This document shows positions 53,835 to 63,700 of a DNA stretch of 64,000 nt, piece by piece; the stretch's first letter is position 1; the number at the start of each line of letters is the position of its first letter. The notes below the pieces were generated by a model. The model saw only the letters and a list, made by a program, of their open reading frames with translations, did no database searches and was not told the DNA's origin. The position numbers and the translations under genes are program-made. Origin of the DNA: Paraburkholderia sp. UYCP14C (GTDB lineage: Bacteria; Pseudomonadota; Gammaproteobacteria; Burkholderiales; Burkholderiaceae); assembly GCF_004197395.1 (NCBI RefSeq), contig NZ_SELS01000011.1, positions 1 to 64,000 on the forward strand, written 5' to 3'.

Positions 53835-54629
53835 TCATTGCCGGTAGCTCGCATCGATTCGCTCGACCCGCCGCACCAGCGCATCGAACACGTCCTGCCC
53901 GGCGCCGTGGCGCGGGTCGAACTGCAGCGCGTCGCGCGAGCAGCGGATCGCGACCTCCTCCGGCACCGGCCGCGCGCGGCCCATCGAAAACGTCGCCATC
54001 TGGATTTCGCAGGCGCGATTCAGTGTCCACAGAATCGCGAATGCCTGCGGCAAAGTCCGGCCCCACGATAGCAGACCGTGGTTGCGCAGGATCACGGCTT
54101 GTCTGTCGCCGATATGCGCGAGCAGCCGCGGCCCCTCTTCCGCATGAATCGTGATGCCCTCGAAGTCGTGATACGCGATCCGGTCGTGCAACTGCGCGCT
54201 ATAGAAATTGGTCTGTTGCAAGCCCTCTTCGAGGCATGCCACCGCGACGCCCGCGGTCGTATGCGTGTGCATCACGCAGTGCGCATCGGGCAAGCCCTCG
54301 TGAATCGCCGCATGCACGACGAAGCCAGCCGGATTCACCGGATACGGCGAGTCGTCCAGCACCCGCCCCTGCGCATCGATCTTTACCAGATTGCTCGCGC
54401 TCACCTCGCTGTAGTGCAGCCCGAACGGGTTGATCAGGAAGTGGCGCTCGGTGCCGCTGACGCTTTCGGGGACGCGCAGCGTGATGTGGTTGTAGATCAT
54501 CTCGGTCCAGCCGAGCAGATCGAAGATCCGGTAGCACGCGGCCAGCTGCACGCGCGCCTGCCATTCGTCCGGATGCATCGCGGCCGAACTGGACGGGCTC
54601 GCCGGTTGCGCTTCGAGGGTCGTGGCCAT
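53835..54629 (-). CDS. Class II aldolase/adducin family protein
   Basis: A 264-residue metal-dependent aldolase or epimerase-type protein. The zinc histidines are visible in VMHTHTTAGVAV and in the LRNHGLLSWG segment; a family Glu follows the first pair. In bacteria such enzymes split or epimerise sugar phosphates or hydroxy acids; the fold alone does not say which. The start at 54629 has GGAGA nine bases upstream, better than the ATG at 54644. It lies between the reductase and aminotransferase genes, 99 bases after the aminotransferase stop. Confidence 0.86.
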   Translation of the reverse strand: MATTLEAQPASPSSSAAMHPDEWQARVQLAACYRIFDLLGWTEMIYNHITLRVPESVSGTERHFLINPFGLHYSEVSASNLVKIDAQGRVLDDSPYPVNPAGFVVHAAIHEGLPDAHCVMHTHTTAGVAVACLEEGLQQTNFYSAQLHDRIAYHDFEGITIHAEEGPRLLAHIGDRQAVILRNHGLLSWGRTLPQAFAILWTLNRACEIQMATFSMGRARPVPEEVAIRCSRDALQFDPRHGAGQDVFDALVRRVERIDASYRQ

Positions 54630-54728
54630 CGTCAGTATCTCCATGATTCTCGTTGTGACGGCGCGTCAGCGCGCGCCGGTCTTCGGTATTCACGCGTGCC
54701 GCGATAGCGGCCGAACCGCGGGACGGCT

Positions 54729-55928
54729 TCAGGCGTTCGACACCACCGCCGCGATCGACGAGGCGACATAGTCCGCGTTGCGCGCATTCAAGCCGGCTAC
54801 GCACATGCGGCCCGAGCGCAGCACGTACACCGCGTATTCGTTGCGCAGACGCTCGACCTGGCTTTCGGACAGGCCCGTGTACGTGAACATGCCGCGCTGC
54901 GCGACATAGCGCGCACGCAGCACTTCGTCGACGCGTCCGTCGAGCCCCGCGTGGATCACGTTGCGCATCGCCAGAATGCGCTCGCGCATCGCGCCGAGCT
55001 CGGCTTCCCACGACGCGCGCAGCGTCGCATCGGCGAGCACGTTGGCGACGAGGCACGCGCCGTGCGTCGGCGGATTGCTGTAGTTCGCGCGCACCGCCGA
55101 CATCAGTTGGCCGGCTACGCGCGCGGCCTCGTCGGCGCTCTTGCAGACCACGCTCAACGCGCCGACGCGCTCGCCGTACAGCGAGAAATTCTTCGAGAAC
55201 GAGTTCGCGACGATCAGCGGCACGTGCGCGTCGGCGAGCAGGCGCACCGGCGCGGCGTCTTCTTCGAGGCCCGCGCCGAAGCCCTGGTAGGCCATGTCGA
55301 CGAACGCGATCAGCTTGCGGCGCTGCAAAACCGGCACCAGCTCCGCCCACTGCGCCGGGCTGAGATCGACGCCGGTTGGGTTATGGCAGCACGCGTGCAG
55401 CAGCACCACGCTCTGTTCCGGCAAGGCGTCGATCGCGGCGAGCATTTCGGCGAAGCGCAGGCCGCCCGTTTGCGGGTCGTAGTACGGATAGGTGTTGACC
55501 GTGTGCCCCGCGCCTTCGAAGATCACGCGATGGTTTTCCCAGCTCGGGTCGCTAATCCAAACCTGCGAGCCGGGGAAATAGCGCTTCAGGAAATCGGCGC
55601 CGACTTTCAGCGCGCCCGAGCCGCCGAGCGTTTGCAGCGTCGCGATCCGGCCTTCGGCGCGCGCCGCGCTGTCGGCGCCGAACACGAGCGCCTGCGCGGT
55701 GTCGCGATAGAGCGGCAAGCCCGCCATCGGCAGATACGAACGCGGGCCGATCGCGTCGAGCAGCGCGGTTTCGGCGCGGCGCACCGCGTCGATCACCGGC
55801 AGCTTGCCGGCGTCGTCGAAATAGATGCCGATGCTGAGGTTGACCTTGTTCGGCCGTGGGTCCAGCTGAAAGTCTTCGTTCAGGCTCAGAATCGGGTCGC
55901 CCGGATAGGCAGGAATATGGTCGAACAT
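54729..55928 (-). CDS. Aromatic-amino-acid / aspartate aminotransferase (fold type I)
   Basis: A 399-residue PLP enzyme of the AspC/TyrB type, with DHIPAYPGDPILSLNEDF at the start, GIYFDDAGKLPVIDAVRRAE, VWISDPSWENHRVIFEGAG, LLHACCHNPTGVDL and the PLP-Lys motif SFSKNFSLYGERVGAL. It transaminates aromatic or acidic amino acids with 2-oxoglutarate. The start at 55928 has AGGA seven bases upstream. First gene of the leftward set with aldolase and reductase, and divergent from a LysR gene that probably regulates it. Confidence 0.93.
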   Translation of the reverse strand: MFDHIPAYPGDPILSLNEDFQLDPRPNKVNLSIGIYFDDAGKLPVIDAVRRAETALLDAIGPRSYLPMAGLPLYRDTAQALVFGADSAARAEGRIATLQTLGGSGALKVGADFLKRYFPGSQVWISDPSWENHRVIFEGAGHTVNTYPYYDPQTGGLRFAEMLAAIDALPEQSVVLLHACCHNPTGVDLSPAQWAELVPVLQRRKLIAFVDMAYQGFGAGLEEDAAPVRLLADAHVPLIVANSFSKNFSLYGERVGALSVVCKSADEAARVAGQLMSAVRANYSNPPTHGACLVANVLADATLRASWEAELGAMRERILAMRNVIHAGLDGRVDEVLRARYVAQRGMFTYTGLSESQVERLRNEYAVYVLRSGRMCVAGLNARNADYVASSIAAVVSNA

Positions 55929-56075
55929 GACGGGTCCTTGAAGACGGCCTCTGCAGGCCGGTTGTGGCGGTCGTCCGCGCGCCGCGGGACGACAGGGCAA
56001 ACCTTAAGTCTAAGCGGGTTTGCCGGGCTAAGTCGACCTGCACGAGTGTCGGTGGTCGGCGCGCCGCGCACAATC

Positions 56076-56117
56076 AATCGATTTTTCATGATTCGTAAGT
56101 TTTTCTTTAGAATCGAT
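56076..56117. promoter_or_regulatory. Repeated AATCGAT elements in LysR divergent promoter
   Basis: AATCGAT occurs at 56076-56082 and 56111-56117. Between them GATTC (56090-56094) and GAATC (56110-56114) form an inverted pair with 15 bases between. The region is AT-rich and lies between the LysR and aminotransferase starts. It is a plausible LysR binding region by position only. Confidence 0.35.
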
Positions 56118-56120
56118 CGT

Positions 56121-57062
56121 ATGCCTCTTACCCGCGTCACGATCCGCCAATTCGAAGCGTTCCTCGCCATCGTCGATCTTCATAGCATCGGCGCGGCGGC
56201 GCAGCGGCTCGGGCTGACTTCGTCGGCGGTCAGCCAGCTGCTTGCCGAGCTCGAAACGGAGCTCGGCTTCCGGCTGTTCGATCGCACCACGCGGCGCGTC
56301 GCGCTGTCCAGCGCTGGGCAGGACTTCCTGGCGTCGGCCGAATCGGTGCTGCGCCACGTGCGCGCAGCCGCTCAATCCGCCGACGATATCCGCAACCGCG
56401 CGGCCGGCATCGTGCGGGTCGGCGCGCCGCTCGTCATCGCGTCGACGGCGCTGCCCGCGGCGATCGCCGAATACGCGCGCGACAAGCCTAAGGTGGTCGT
56501 ACGCGTCTGCGATACCGTGGTCGAGCAACTGGTGGAGCGGGTCGAGAGCGGCGACCTCGATCTTGCGATCGGCCCGGACCGGCAAAGCGGGACGCGCGTG
56601 CGCTCAGAGCCCGCGTTCGCGAGTCCGTGGGTGATGTGGTGCTCGGCCGCGCATCCGCTCGCGGCGCGCCGCCGCGTGCAGTGGCAGCACCTGCGCGACG
56701 TGCCGATCGTCGCGACCGGCCGCGACCACGAGCGCGCGGTCGACCAGATGCTCGCCCACCTGCCGGTCGAGGCGCGCATCATTCCGGTCGATGTCGTCGA
56801 CAACGTGACCACCGCGTTCGGCCTCGCCGCGCAAGGGCTTGCTGTCACGCTCGCGCCGGCCTACGTCGCGCCGCTCGCCCGCACGTTCGGGCTCGTGATG
56901 AAGCGCATCGTCGATCCGGAAACGATTCGCGAGGTGTGCGTGTATCGCTCGACCGAGCGCGCGCTGTCGCCATCGGCCGATGGTTTCGCGGATTTCGTGA
57001 TGCCGTGGTTGAAACGCTGGGATCGGGAGACGCAGGCCGAGGCGCGGGGTAAGCGGAGTTGA
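56121..57062 (+). CDS. LysR-family transcriptional regulator
   Basis: A 313-residue regulator with a winged helix at about 8-65 (QFEAFLAIVDLHSIGAAAQRL and SSAVSQLLAELETELGFRLFDRTTRR, read in parts) and a LysR substrate domain (about 90-300). It starts MPLTRVTIRQ at 56121; an upstream frame to 56088 exists. It is divergent from the aminotransferase-aldolase-reductase genes (192 bases) and likely controls them in response to an aromatic or amino-acid-derived effector (inference). Confidence 0.88.
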   Translation: MPLTRVTIRQFEAFLAIVDLHSIGAAAQRLGLTSSAVSQLLAELETELGFRLFDRTTRRVALSSAGQDFLASAESVLRHVRAAAQSADDIRNRAAGIVRVGAPLVIASTALPAAIAEYARDKPKVVVRVCDTVVEQLVERVESGDLDLAIGPDRQSGTRVRSEPAFASPWVMWCSAAHPLAARRRVQWQHLRDVPIVATGRDHERAVDQMLAHLPVEARIIPVDVVDNVTTAFGLAAQGLAVTLAPAYVAPLARTFGLVMKRIVDPETIREVCVYRSTERALSPSADGFADFVMPWLKRWDRETQAEARGKRS

Positions 57063-57143
57063 AGCGCTGTTGAAGCGGACATGAAGCGCGCTCCGACGCC
57101 CGCTTCGACCCGAGTGTGGACACGAGCTTCGACAGATGCGCCG

Positions 57144-57968
57144 CTAAGGCTGCATACACAGCGCGAACAGCTGCCGTTGATTCGAAATCCCCAGCCGCGC
57201 GTACGCGCGCTTCTGATACGTGACGACGCTCGTGGGCTTCACCCCCATTCGCCCGGCGATCTCGGCGGCGCTCGCGCCTTCGAGGGTGCCGCGCAGCACG
57301 TCGAGCTCGCGCGGCGTCAGCGCCGGACACGCGCGACGCACGCGCGCGAGCATCGCCGCACCGGCGCCCTGCTGGTGTTGCCCATTCAGCGCGTAATGGC
57401 CTTTCGCCGCATGCGCGAACAGCGGCGCGACGCTTTCGATCCGCTCCAGTTCGCCCGCCGCGAACACGCCGTACGCGCGGTCGCGATACAGGTTGATCGA
57501 CAGCCACACGCTATCCGCCGGCTGCACCAGCAACGACAGCCGGTCCGATACGTTCGGCTGCGCGTAGCACGCCGCGCGATACGCTTCGTTTTCGATTTCG
57601 TCGCCGCGCTGCTGATGCAGCACCAGCGCATCGCCTGAACGGATGCGCCGCCTACCGTCGGTCTGGCCGATGATCGCGCGATTGCCGTCCAGCGCATAAA
57701 AATGCGCGGCGTAGCGCTCGGCGACGTCGCGTAGAAAATGCCCGCCGCGATGATCGGCCGCCGACACCGTACGGGGCCGTGCATCGAACTCGTACGCGAA
57801 GATCGTGCACTGCGAGACCGGCAGCGACAATGACTCGCCAACCGTCTGCAGAATGCTCGCGGCGAGCGCGCCGGCATCCGGGTGGGACATCGCCATGACG
57901 AGGTCGGTGGCGCGTGCGGTGCTGATCTGACCGCTGCGCTGCGATGATGCGAGGCGCCAGGAACGCAT
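57144..57968 (-). CDS. LuxR-family regulator with an N-terminal sensor
   Basis: A 274-residue protein. The C-terminal LuxR helix-turn-helix (about 205-270) reads LTPRELDVLRGTLEGASAAEIAGRMGVKPTSVVTYQKRAYARLGISN across its two helices. The N-terminal ~190 residues form a GAF/PAS-like sensor of unknown ligand with an acidic Asp/Glu site; no autoinducer domain is evident. It stands alone, convergent with LysR, and is not obviously linked to the kinase operon. Confidence 0.85.
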   Translation of the reverse strand: MRSWRLASSQRSGQISTARATDLVMAMSHPDAGALAASILQTVGESLSLPVSQCTIFAYEFDARPRTVSAADHRGGHFLRDVAERYAAHFYALDGNRAIIGQTDGRRRIRSGDALVLHQQRGDEIENEAYRAACYAQPNVSDRLSLLVQPADSVWLSINLYRDRAYGVFAAGELERIESVAPLFAHAAKGHYALNGQHQQGAGAAMLARVRRACPALTPRELDVLRGTLEGASAAEIAGRMGVKPTSVVTYQKRAYARLGISNQRQLFALCMQP

Positions 57969-58071
57969 GATGGGGATTCGTGCTTGCGCTGCGTGGATTG
58001 GGTTGCGGCAAGCGTAGCACAGCGGGCGCGCGGCGCAGGACCAGCGGCGTTATCGACTCGTTAGCGACGCC

Positions 58072-59199
58072 TCATCGCCGGGTAAACGACCCGCGCTGCA
58101 ACGCCACCGCCCTCGGCAACTGGATCGTGAAGCTCGTGCCCGCGTCGTCGCTGGATGCGACGCTGACGTCACCGCCATGCATGCGCGCGATTTCCTGCAC
58201 GATATGCAGGCCCAGCCCGAGCCCCTCGCGCGAGCGCGCGCTGTTGCCGTTCGACGCGAACGCCTTGAACAGATGCGGAAACACCTCGGCCGGAATCGTG
58301 CCGCGATTGGACACCTTCAGACGCACGCAATCCTCGGCCTCGCCGTCCACCTCCACGCCGATATCGCCCTCCAGCGCGCCATGATGCAGCGCATTGCTGA
58401 CGAGATTCGACACCGCCTGCCACACGAGGTCGGTATCCCACGCGCCGGCCGTATTGCCGGTGCAGCTGAACACGATCTGCTTGCCGCTCTTCTGCGATGC
58501 GAATTCATCGATCACCGAGCGGCACAGCGTCGCGAGTTCGATCGAGCGCGGCTGCAACGGCAGACGTCCGCCTTGCAGACGCGCGAGGTTCAGCAACTGA
58601 TCGACCATCCGCGCCATGCGCAGCGAGCTGTTCTTCACCCGCGCGGCGACGCTCGCGGCCTGCTCGTCGACGGCCGTGCGCATCAGGTATTCCGCCGACG
58701 CCAGCACCGCGCCGAGCGGCGTGCGCAGATCGTGACTGAGCACCGCCATCAGCATTTCGTTCGCTTCGAGCATCTGGCGCGTCGTCACCAGTTGCGCGGC
58801 GAGCTGGCGCTTCTGCTGCTCCAGTTGCACGAACACGTCGACCTTCGACTGCAGGATGCGCGGATCGAACGGCTTGTACAGGAAGTCGACCGCGCCCGCC
58901 TCGTAGCCGCGGAACGTGCGCGACGCGTCCTGCGCGGTCGCGGTCAGGAAGATGATCGGCACGTGCGACGTGCGCGGGCTGCCGCGCATCAGCGCGGCCA
59001 GTTCGAAGCCGTTCATGCCGGGCATGTTGACGTCGAGAATCGCCAGCGCGACTTCGTGCTTGAGCAGCAGATCGAGCGCGGCGGTGCCGGAATCGGCGAC
59101 CAGCACCGCGACGTCGGGACGCGTGAGCAACGCTTCGAGCGCGGTGATGTTGTGGACGATGTCGTCGACGATCAGGATGTTCACAGGTGAGTTCGACAT
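58072..59199 (-). CDS. Receiver-histidine kinase (REC-HisKA-HATPase)
   Basis: A 375-residue soluble kinase. The receiver (about 1-125) has its acceptor Asp in AILDVNMPGMNGF and Lys in FLYKPFDPRI. HisKA (about 140-210) contains the phosphoacceptor His in VLSHDLRTPLGAVLAS. The ATPase has N-box-like NALHHGALEGD, GLGLGLHIVQEIA and the DAGTSFTIQLP ending. It can receive phosphate from another kinase and pass it on. Last gene of the hybrid kinase-CheR-CheB operon, 9 bases after the CheB stop. No DNA-binding output. Confidence 0.93.
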   Translation of the reverse strand: MSNSPVNILIVDDIVHNITALEALLTRPDVAVLVADSGTAALDLLLKHEVALAILDVNMPGMNGFELAALMRGSPRTSHVPIIFLTATAQDASRTFRGYEAGAVDFLYKPFDPRILQSKVDVFVQLEQQKRQLAAQLVTTRQMLEANEMLMAVLSHDLRTPLGAVLASAEYLMRTAVDEQAASVAARVKNSSLRMARMVDQLLNLARLQGGRLPLQPRSIELATLCRSVIDEFASQKSGKQIVFSCTGNTAGAWDTDLVWQAVSNLVSNALHHGALEGDIGVEVDGEAEDCVRLKVSNRGTIPAEVFPHLFKAFASNGNSARSREGLGLGLHIVQEIARMHGGDVSVASSDDAGTSFTIQLPRAVALQRGSFTRR

Positions 59200-59208
59200 G
59201 GCACCGTA

Positions 59209-59877
59209 TCAGAGGGAAGTCGGCAGCGCGGCAAGGCGCTTCGCCAGGGTTTCGGGATTGTAGATCGCGTCGGCCGCGCCGCGTTCGATCGCCGCGCGCG
59301 GCATCTCCGGCGAGCCGGCGCTGCCGGGGTCCTGCACCCACGCGGTGCCGCCGCACGCGCGCACGCGTTCGAGCCCGTACGAGCCGTCGTCGTTGGCGCC
59401 GGACAGCAGGATCGCGAGCAGCCGCTCGCCGTACACCGCGGCGGCCGATTCGAACAACACGTCGATCGACGGCCGCGAGAAGCGCACCGCCGCATCGGTC
59501 GACAGCGCGACCGTGCGGTCCACTTCGACGAGCATGTGATAACCAGGCGGCGCGACGTGCACGCGGCCCGCCAGGATCAGCTCGCCGGCATCGGGTTCGA
59601 GCACCGGCAGTGCGCAGCGATGCGCGATCGCCGGCACCAGGTAGCTCGGCGAATCGGCCGGCAGATGCGAGACGATCATCACGGCCGCCGCGAAGCGCGT
59701 GGGCAACGCGGCGAGCAGCACGTTGAGCACCTCGAGGCCGCCGGCCGAGCCGCCGATCACGACGAGGTCGTAACCCCGCGGCGCGTCCGTGCCCGCATCT
59801 GCGCCCGTGCCCGTGCCGAGCGCGCCGCTGGCAGCGGCGGCCCGGGTGACGGTGGGTTCGACGTTCGAGCGTGGCAT
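59209..59877 (-). CDS. Stand-alone CheB-type methylesterase
   Basis: A 222-residue CheB catalytic domain with no receiver. The triad is readable: Ser in VIGGSAGGLEVL, His in IVSHLPADS and Asp in SGANDDGSYGL. A Thr/Ala-rich N-terminal tail (about 1-30) replaces the regulatory domain. It removes methyl groups or deamidates Gln on chemoreceptor-like proteins. As no receiver gates it, activity may be constitutive or set by the partner. The start at 59877 has GAGG upstream. Ten bases follow the CheR stop. Confidence 0.88.
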   Translation of the reverse strand: MPRSNVEPTVTRAAAASGALGTGTGADAGTDAPRGYDLVVIGGSAGGLEVLNVLLAALPTRFAAAVMIVSHLPADSPSYLVPAIAHRCALPVLEPDAGELILAGRVHVAPPGYHMLVEVDRTVALSTDAAVRFSRPSIDVLFESAAAVYGERLLAILLSGANDDGSYGLERVRACGGTAWVQDPGSAGSPEMPRAAIERGAADAIYNPETLAKRLAALPTSL

Positions 59878-59887
59878 CGCGACCTCG

Positions 59888-60715
59888 CTAACGCTTCTGG
59901 TAAATGCGTTCGGTCGCACGGAACTCGTCGAACGCCGGGTAGTGATGCGAAAAGCGCAGGCTTTCCTTGCTGCCCAGGCCGAGAAAGCCGCGCCGCACCA
60001 ACGCGTTCTCGAACAGCCCCAACGCGCGATCCTGCAAGCCGCGATCGAAATAGATCAGCACGTTGCGGCACGACACCAGATGCGCTTCGAGGAACACTTC
60101 GTCGGTGGACAGGCTGTGATCGGCGAACACCACGCGCTCTTTCAGCGAGCCGGCAAAGCGCGCGCCGCCATATGCTGCATGATAGTAGTCCGACAGCGAT
60201 CGCGTGCCGCCCGCCGCCAGATAGTTCTGCGTGAAGCCCTGGATGCGCTCCAGCGCGTAAATGCCCGCCTCCGCGCGCGCGAGCGCGTCGGGGTTGATGT
60301 CGGTCGCGTAGAACAGCGTGCGCTCGGTGAGGCCCTCCTCGTCGAACAGGATCTTCAGCGACCACAGCTCCTCGCCGGTGCTGCATCCGGCGACCCACAC
60401 CTTGATCGACGGATAAGTGCGCAGACGCGGCAGCACGTGTTCGCGCAGCGCGAGGAAATACGACGGGTCGCGAAACATGTCGCTGACCTGCACCGTCAGG
60501 TACTGGAACAGCCGCGAAAACTCGTTGCCGTCGCGGATGATGCGGTCCTGCAATTGCGACAGCGTGTCCACGTTGAATTCGTCGAGCGCCTGCGTGAGGC
60601 GGCGGCGCAGCGACGACATCGCGTAGTGGCGAAAGTCGTGCTGATACTTCAGATAGATCGCCTCGAGCAGCAGCCGCAGCTCGATGTCGAAATCGCTGAG
60701 GCGGGATGGGTTCAT
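59888..60715 (-). CDS. CheR-type SAM-dependent methyltransferase
   Basis: A 275-residue CheR. The N-terminal helical domain (about 1-75) is followed by the SAM domain with IKVWVAGCSTGEELWSLKIL (read in parts; normally GCSTGEE), FYATDINPDALARAEAGIY and VSCRNVLIYF. It methylates Glu side chains. The start at 60715 has a GAGAA site upstream. It lies 34 bases after the hybrid kinase stop. CheR and CheB with kinases but no chemoreceptor suggests alternative signalling, not taxis. Confidence 0.92.
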   Translation of the reverse strand: MNPSRLSDFDIELRLLLEAIYLKYQHDFRHYAMSSLRRRLTQALDEFNVDTLSQLQDRIIRDGNEFSRLFQYLTVQVSDMFRDPSYFLALREHVLPRLRTYPSIKVWVAGCSTGEELWSLKILFDEEGLTERTLFYATDINPDALARAEAGIYALERIQGFTQNYLAAGGTRSLSDYYHAAYGGARFAGSLKERVVFADHSLSTDEVFLEAHLVSCRNVLIYFDRGLQDRALGLFENALVRRGFLGLGSKESLRFSHHYPAFDEFRATERIYQKR

Positions 60716-60749
60716 CGCGTTTCTCGCTTGCCTGCTCACGCTCGCGGCC

Positions 60750-63700
60750 TCAGCGCTGCCGCAGCCACACGCGGCACAGCGCAACGAGCTTGTCGACGTC
60801 GATCGGTTTCGACACGTAGTCGTCGGCGCCCGCTTCGAGGCAGCGCGTGCGATCGTTGGCCATCGCCTTCGCGGTCAGCGCGATGATCGGCAGATGCGCG
60901 AAGCGCGGATTGCGGCGAATCTCGCCCATCGCGGTCAGGCCGTCCATCTCGGGCATCATGATGTCCATCAGCACCAGATGCACTTCCGGTCCGTTCTCCA
61001 GTTCGTCGAGCGCCTCGCGGCCGTTGCGCGCGATCAGCAGTTTCGCGCCGAGCGGCTCCAGCACGTGCGACAGCGCGAAGATGTTGCGCACGTCGTCTTC
61101 GGCGAGCAGGATCGTGCGGCCCTCGAAAGCATTGTCGCGTTGCCGCACGGTGCGCAGCATGCGCTGCTGCTCCGGCGCGAGCGACGACTCGACGCTGTGC
61201 AGGAACAGCGTGACTTCGTCGAGCAGACGCTCCGGCGATTTCGCGCCCTTGATGATGATCGACTTCGAATAGCGGCGCAGCCGGTGCTCCTCTTCGTCGG
61301 AGAGCATGCGGCCCGTGTAGACGATCACCGGCAGCGACGCGTGCGCGCTGTTCGCGGCGAGGCGTTCGAGCAGATCGTAGCCGGTGCCGTCGGGCAGCGC
61401 CAGATCGGTGACGACGCAGTCGAACGTCAGCGTCGACAGCTGCTCGAACGCCTCGGCGAGCGTCGCGACCGCGACGATCTCGGTGTTCTCGCTTTGCAGC
61501 AGCGCGCGGATGCTTTCGCGCATCGGCGCGTCGTCCTCGATCACCAGCACGCGTTTCAGGCGCTGTTGCAGCCGCGCTTCGAGACGGCGGATCGCGGCCT
61601 CCATGGTCGAGCGCGCGGTCGGCTTCAGCGTGTAGCCGATCGCGCCCAGGTGCAGCGCCTTGTCGGCGTGATCGGTGGCCGACACGATATGGATCGGGAT
61701 GTGGCGCGTCAGCGGATCGTTCTTCAGCCATTCGAGCACGGTGAGGCCCGAGCGGTCCGGCAGGCCGACGTCGAGCAGCACCGCGGCCGGCCGCATGTCG
61801 CGCACCAGCGCGAGGCCGCTGGCGGCGTCGCTCGCGTGCACGAAGTCGAAGTCGAGTTCGTGCACGAGATCGCGCAGAATCGCGGCGAACGGGGGATCGT
61901 CTTCGACCGCGACGATCAGTCGGCCCGCGCGGGTGCGGTTGTCGCGATCGTCGGCAATCGGCGCGACGGCGGGCTCGGCGGCGCCGGCCAGCAAGGCTTC
62001 GTACGATGCGGTGGGCGACGCCCGGCTTGCCAGACCATTCGCCGGCGAGATCACCGCGGCGGGAGCGGCGTCGAGCGGCGTGTGCAGCAACGGCGCCGGC
62101 GCCGTCGCGTGCGTGCCCGGGTTCACCGCGTTGATCGCGGCGGCGCTCGTCACCGTGCTGTCTGCCGCCGCGCGCGCATCGAGCGGCAGCCACAGCGTAA
62201 ACACACTGCCCTTGCCGACTTCGCTCGCGACCGTGATGCGCCCGCCCAGCAGCCGCGAGAGCTCGCGCGAAATCGACAGCCCAAGGCCGCTGCCGCCATA
62301 TTGACGGCTCGTCGAGCCATCGGCCTGCTGGAACGCCTCGAAGATCAGGTCGAGCTTGTCGGCCGCAATGCCGATGCCCGAATCGCGCACGTCGAAGCGC
62401 AGCAGGTTGTCCTCGACCCTGGCGACCTCGAGCGTGACCTCGCCGCGCTCGGTGAACTTCACCGCGTTCGACAGCAGGTTGCGCAGGATCTGCGTGAGCC
62501 GCTGGCCATCGGTGACGAACGCATCGGGCGCGCCCGGCAGCTTGTCGAAGGCGAGACGCAATTGCCTGGTCGCCGCGATCGGCCGAAACATTTCTTCGAG
62601 CGATTGCAGCGTCGCCTCGATCGACACCGTTTCGGGCTCGACCGTCAGTTGGCCCGCCTCGACCTTCGACAGGTCGAGAATGTCATTGATCAGCACCAGC
62701 AGATCGCTGTTCGACGCGTGGATCGTCTCCGCGTAGCGCACCTGCTCGTCGGTCAGATTGCCGCTGCGATTCTGCTGCAGCAGCCTCGCGAGAATCAGCG
62801 AGCTGTTCAGCGGCGTGCGCAATTCGTGCGACATGTTCGCGAGGAACTCGGACTTGTAGCGGCTCGACTGTTCGAGGCGTTCCGCGTTGGCCGCCAGGTC
62901 GCTCTGCGCGCGCAGCAGCTCCGATTTCTGCCGCTCCAGCCGCTGCGCGTATTCCTCGAGCTGCACGTTGGTCTGTTCGAGCTCGGCCTGCTGCGCCTCG
63001 AGGCGCCGTTGCGATTCCATCAGCGCGCGGCCGCGTTCCTCGAGCCCTTCGTTGGAGACCCGCAGTTCCTCCTGCTGGACCTGCAACTCCTCGTTCAGCT
63101 GCTGCGTCTCGGCGAGCACATCCTGCAGGCGTTCGCGGTACAGCGCCGCTTCGAGAAAGTCGCCCATGCTGTGGCGGATCAGCTCCATGAACTCTTCGTC
63201 GCGCGGCGTCACCTCGCGCAGGAAGCCCATTTCGACGACGCCGTTGACCTGGCCGTCGTTGTCGATCGGCAGGATCAGCAGGTTGCGCGGTGCGCCGCTG
63301 CCCGTCGCCGACATGACCCGCACGTAATCGGCGGGCACGTCGCGCAGCACCAGCGTGCGGCGCGAGCGCGCCGCCTGACCGACCAGCGTTTCGCCCTCCT
63401 CGAAAGTCAGGCCGGCCGTCTGTTCGCTGTCGCGGCTATATCCGTACGCGGCGATGCGGCGCAGCGTGCCGCTCTGCCGGTCGCGCACATACAGCGCGGC
63501 GACGAGCGCATCGAGATATTGGGCGAGAAATTCGAGCATCGCGCGGCCGACGAGCGGCGCGTTCGTCTGGCCGACCACCTTGTCCGCGAGCAGCCTCTGA
63601 CCCGAGCGCAACCAGACCTGCTGCTCGAGCAGCGCGGTCTGTTCGGCCTGGCGGCGCAGCACGTCGTCATAGGTCGCGGACAGGTCCAGCAGTTCGCGAC

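Noticed and set aside
54951-56120. Upstream extension of the LysR frame by 390 codons
   Set aside because: It runs antisense through the aminotransferase and gives a low-complexity Arg/Ala product. LysR begins normally at 56121.
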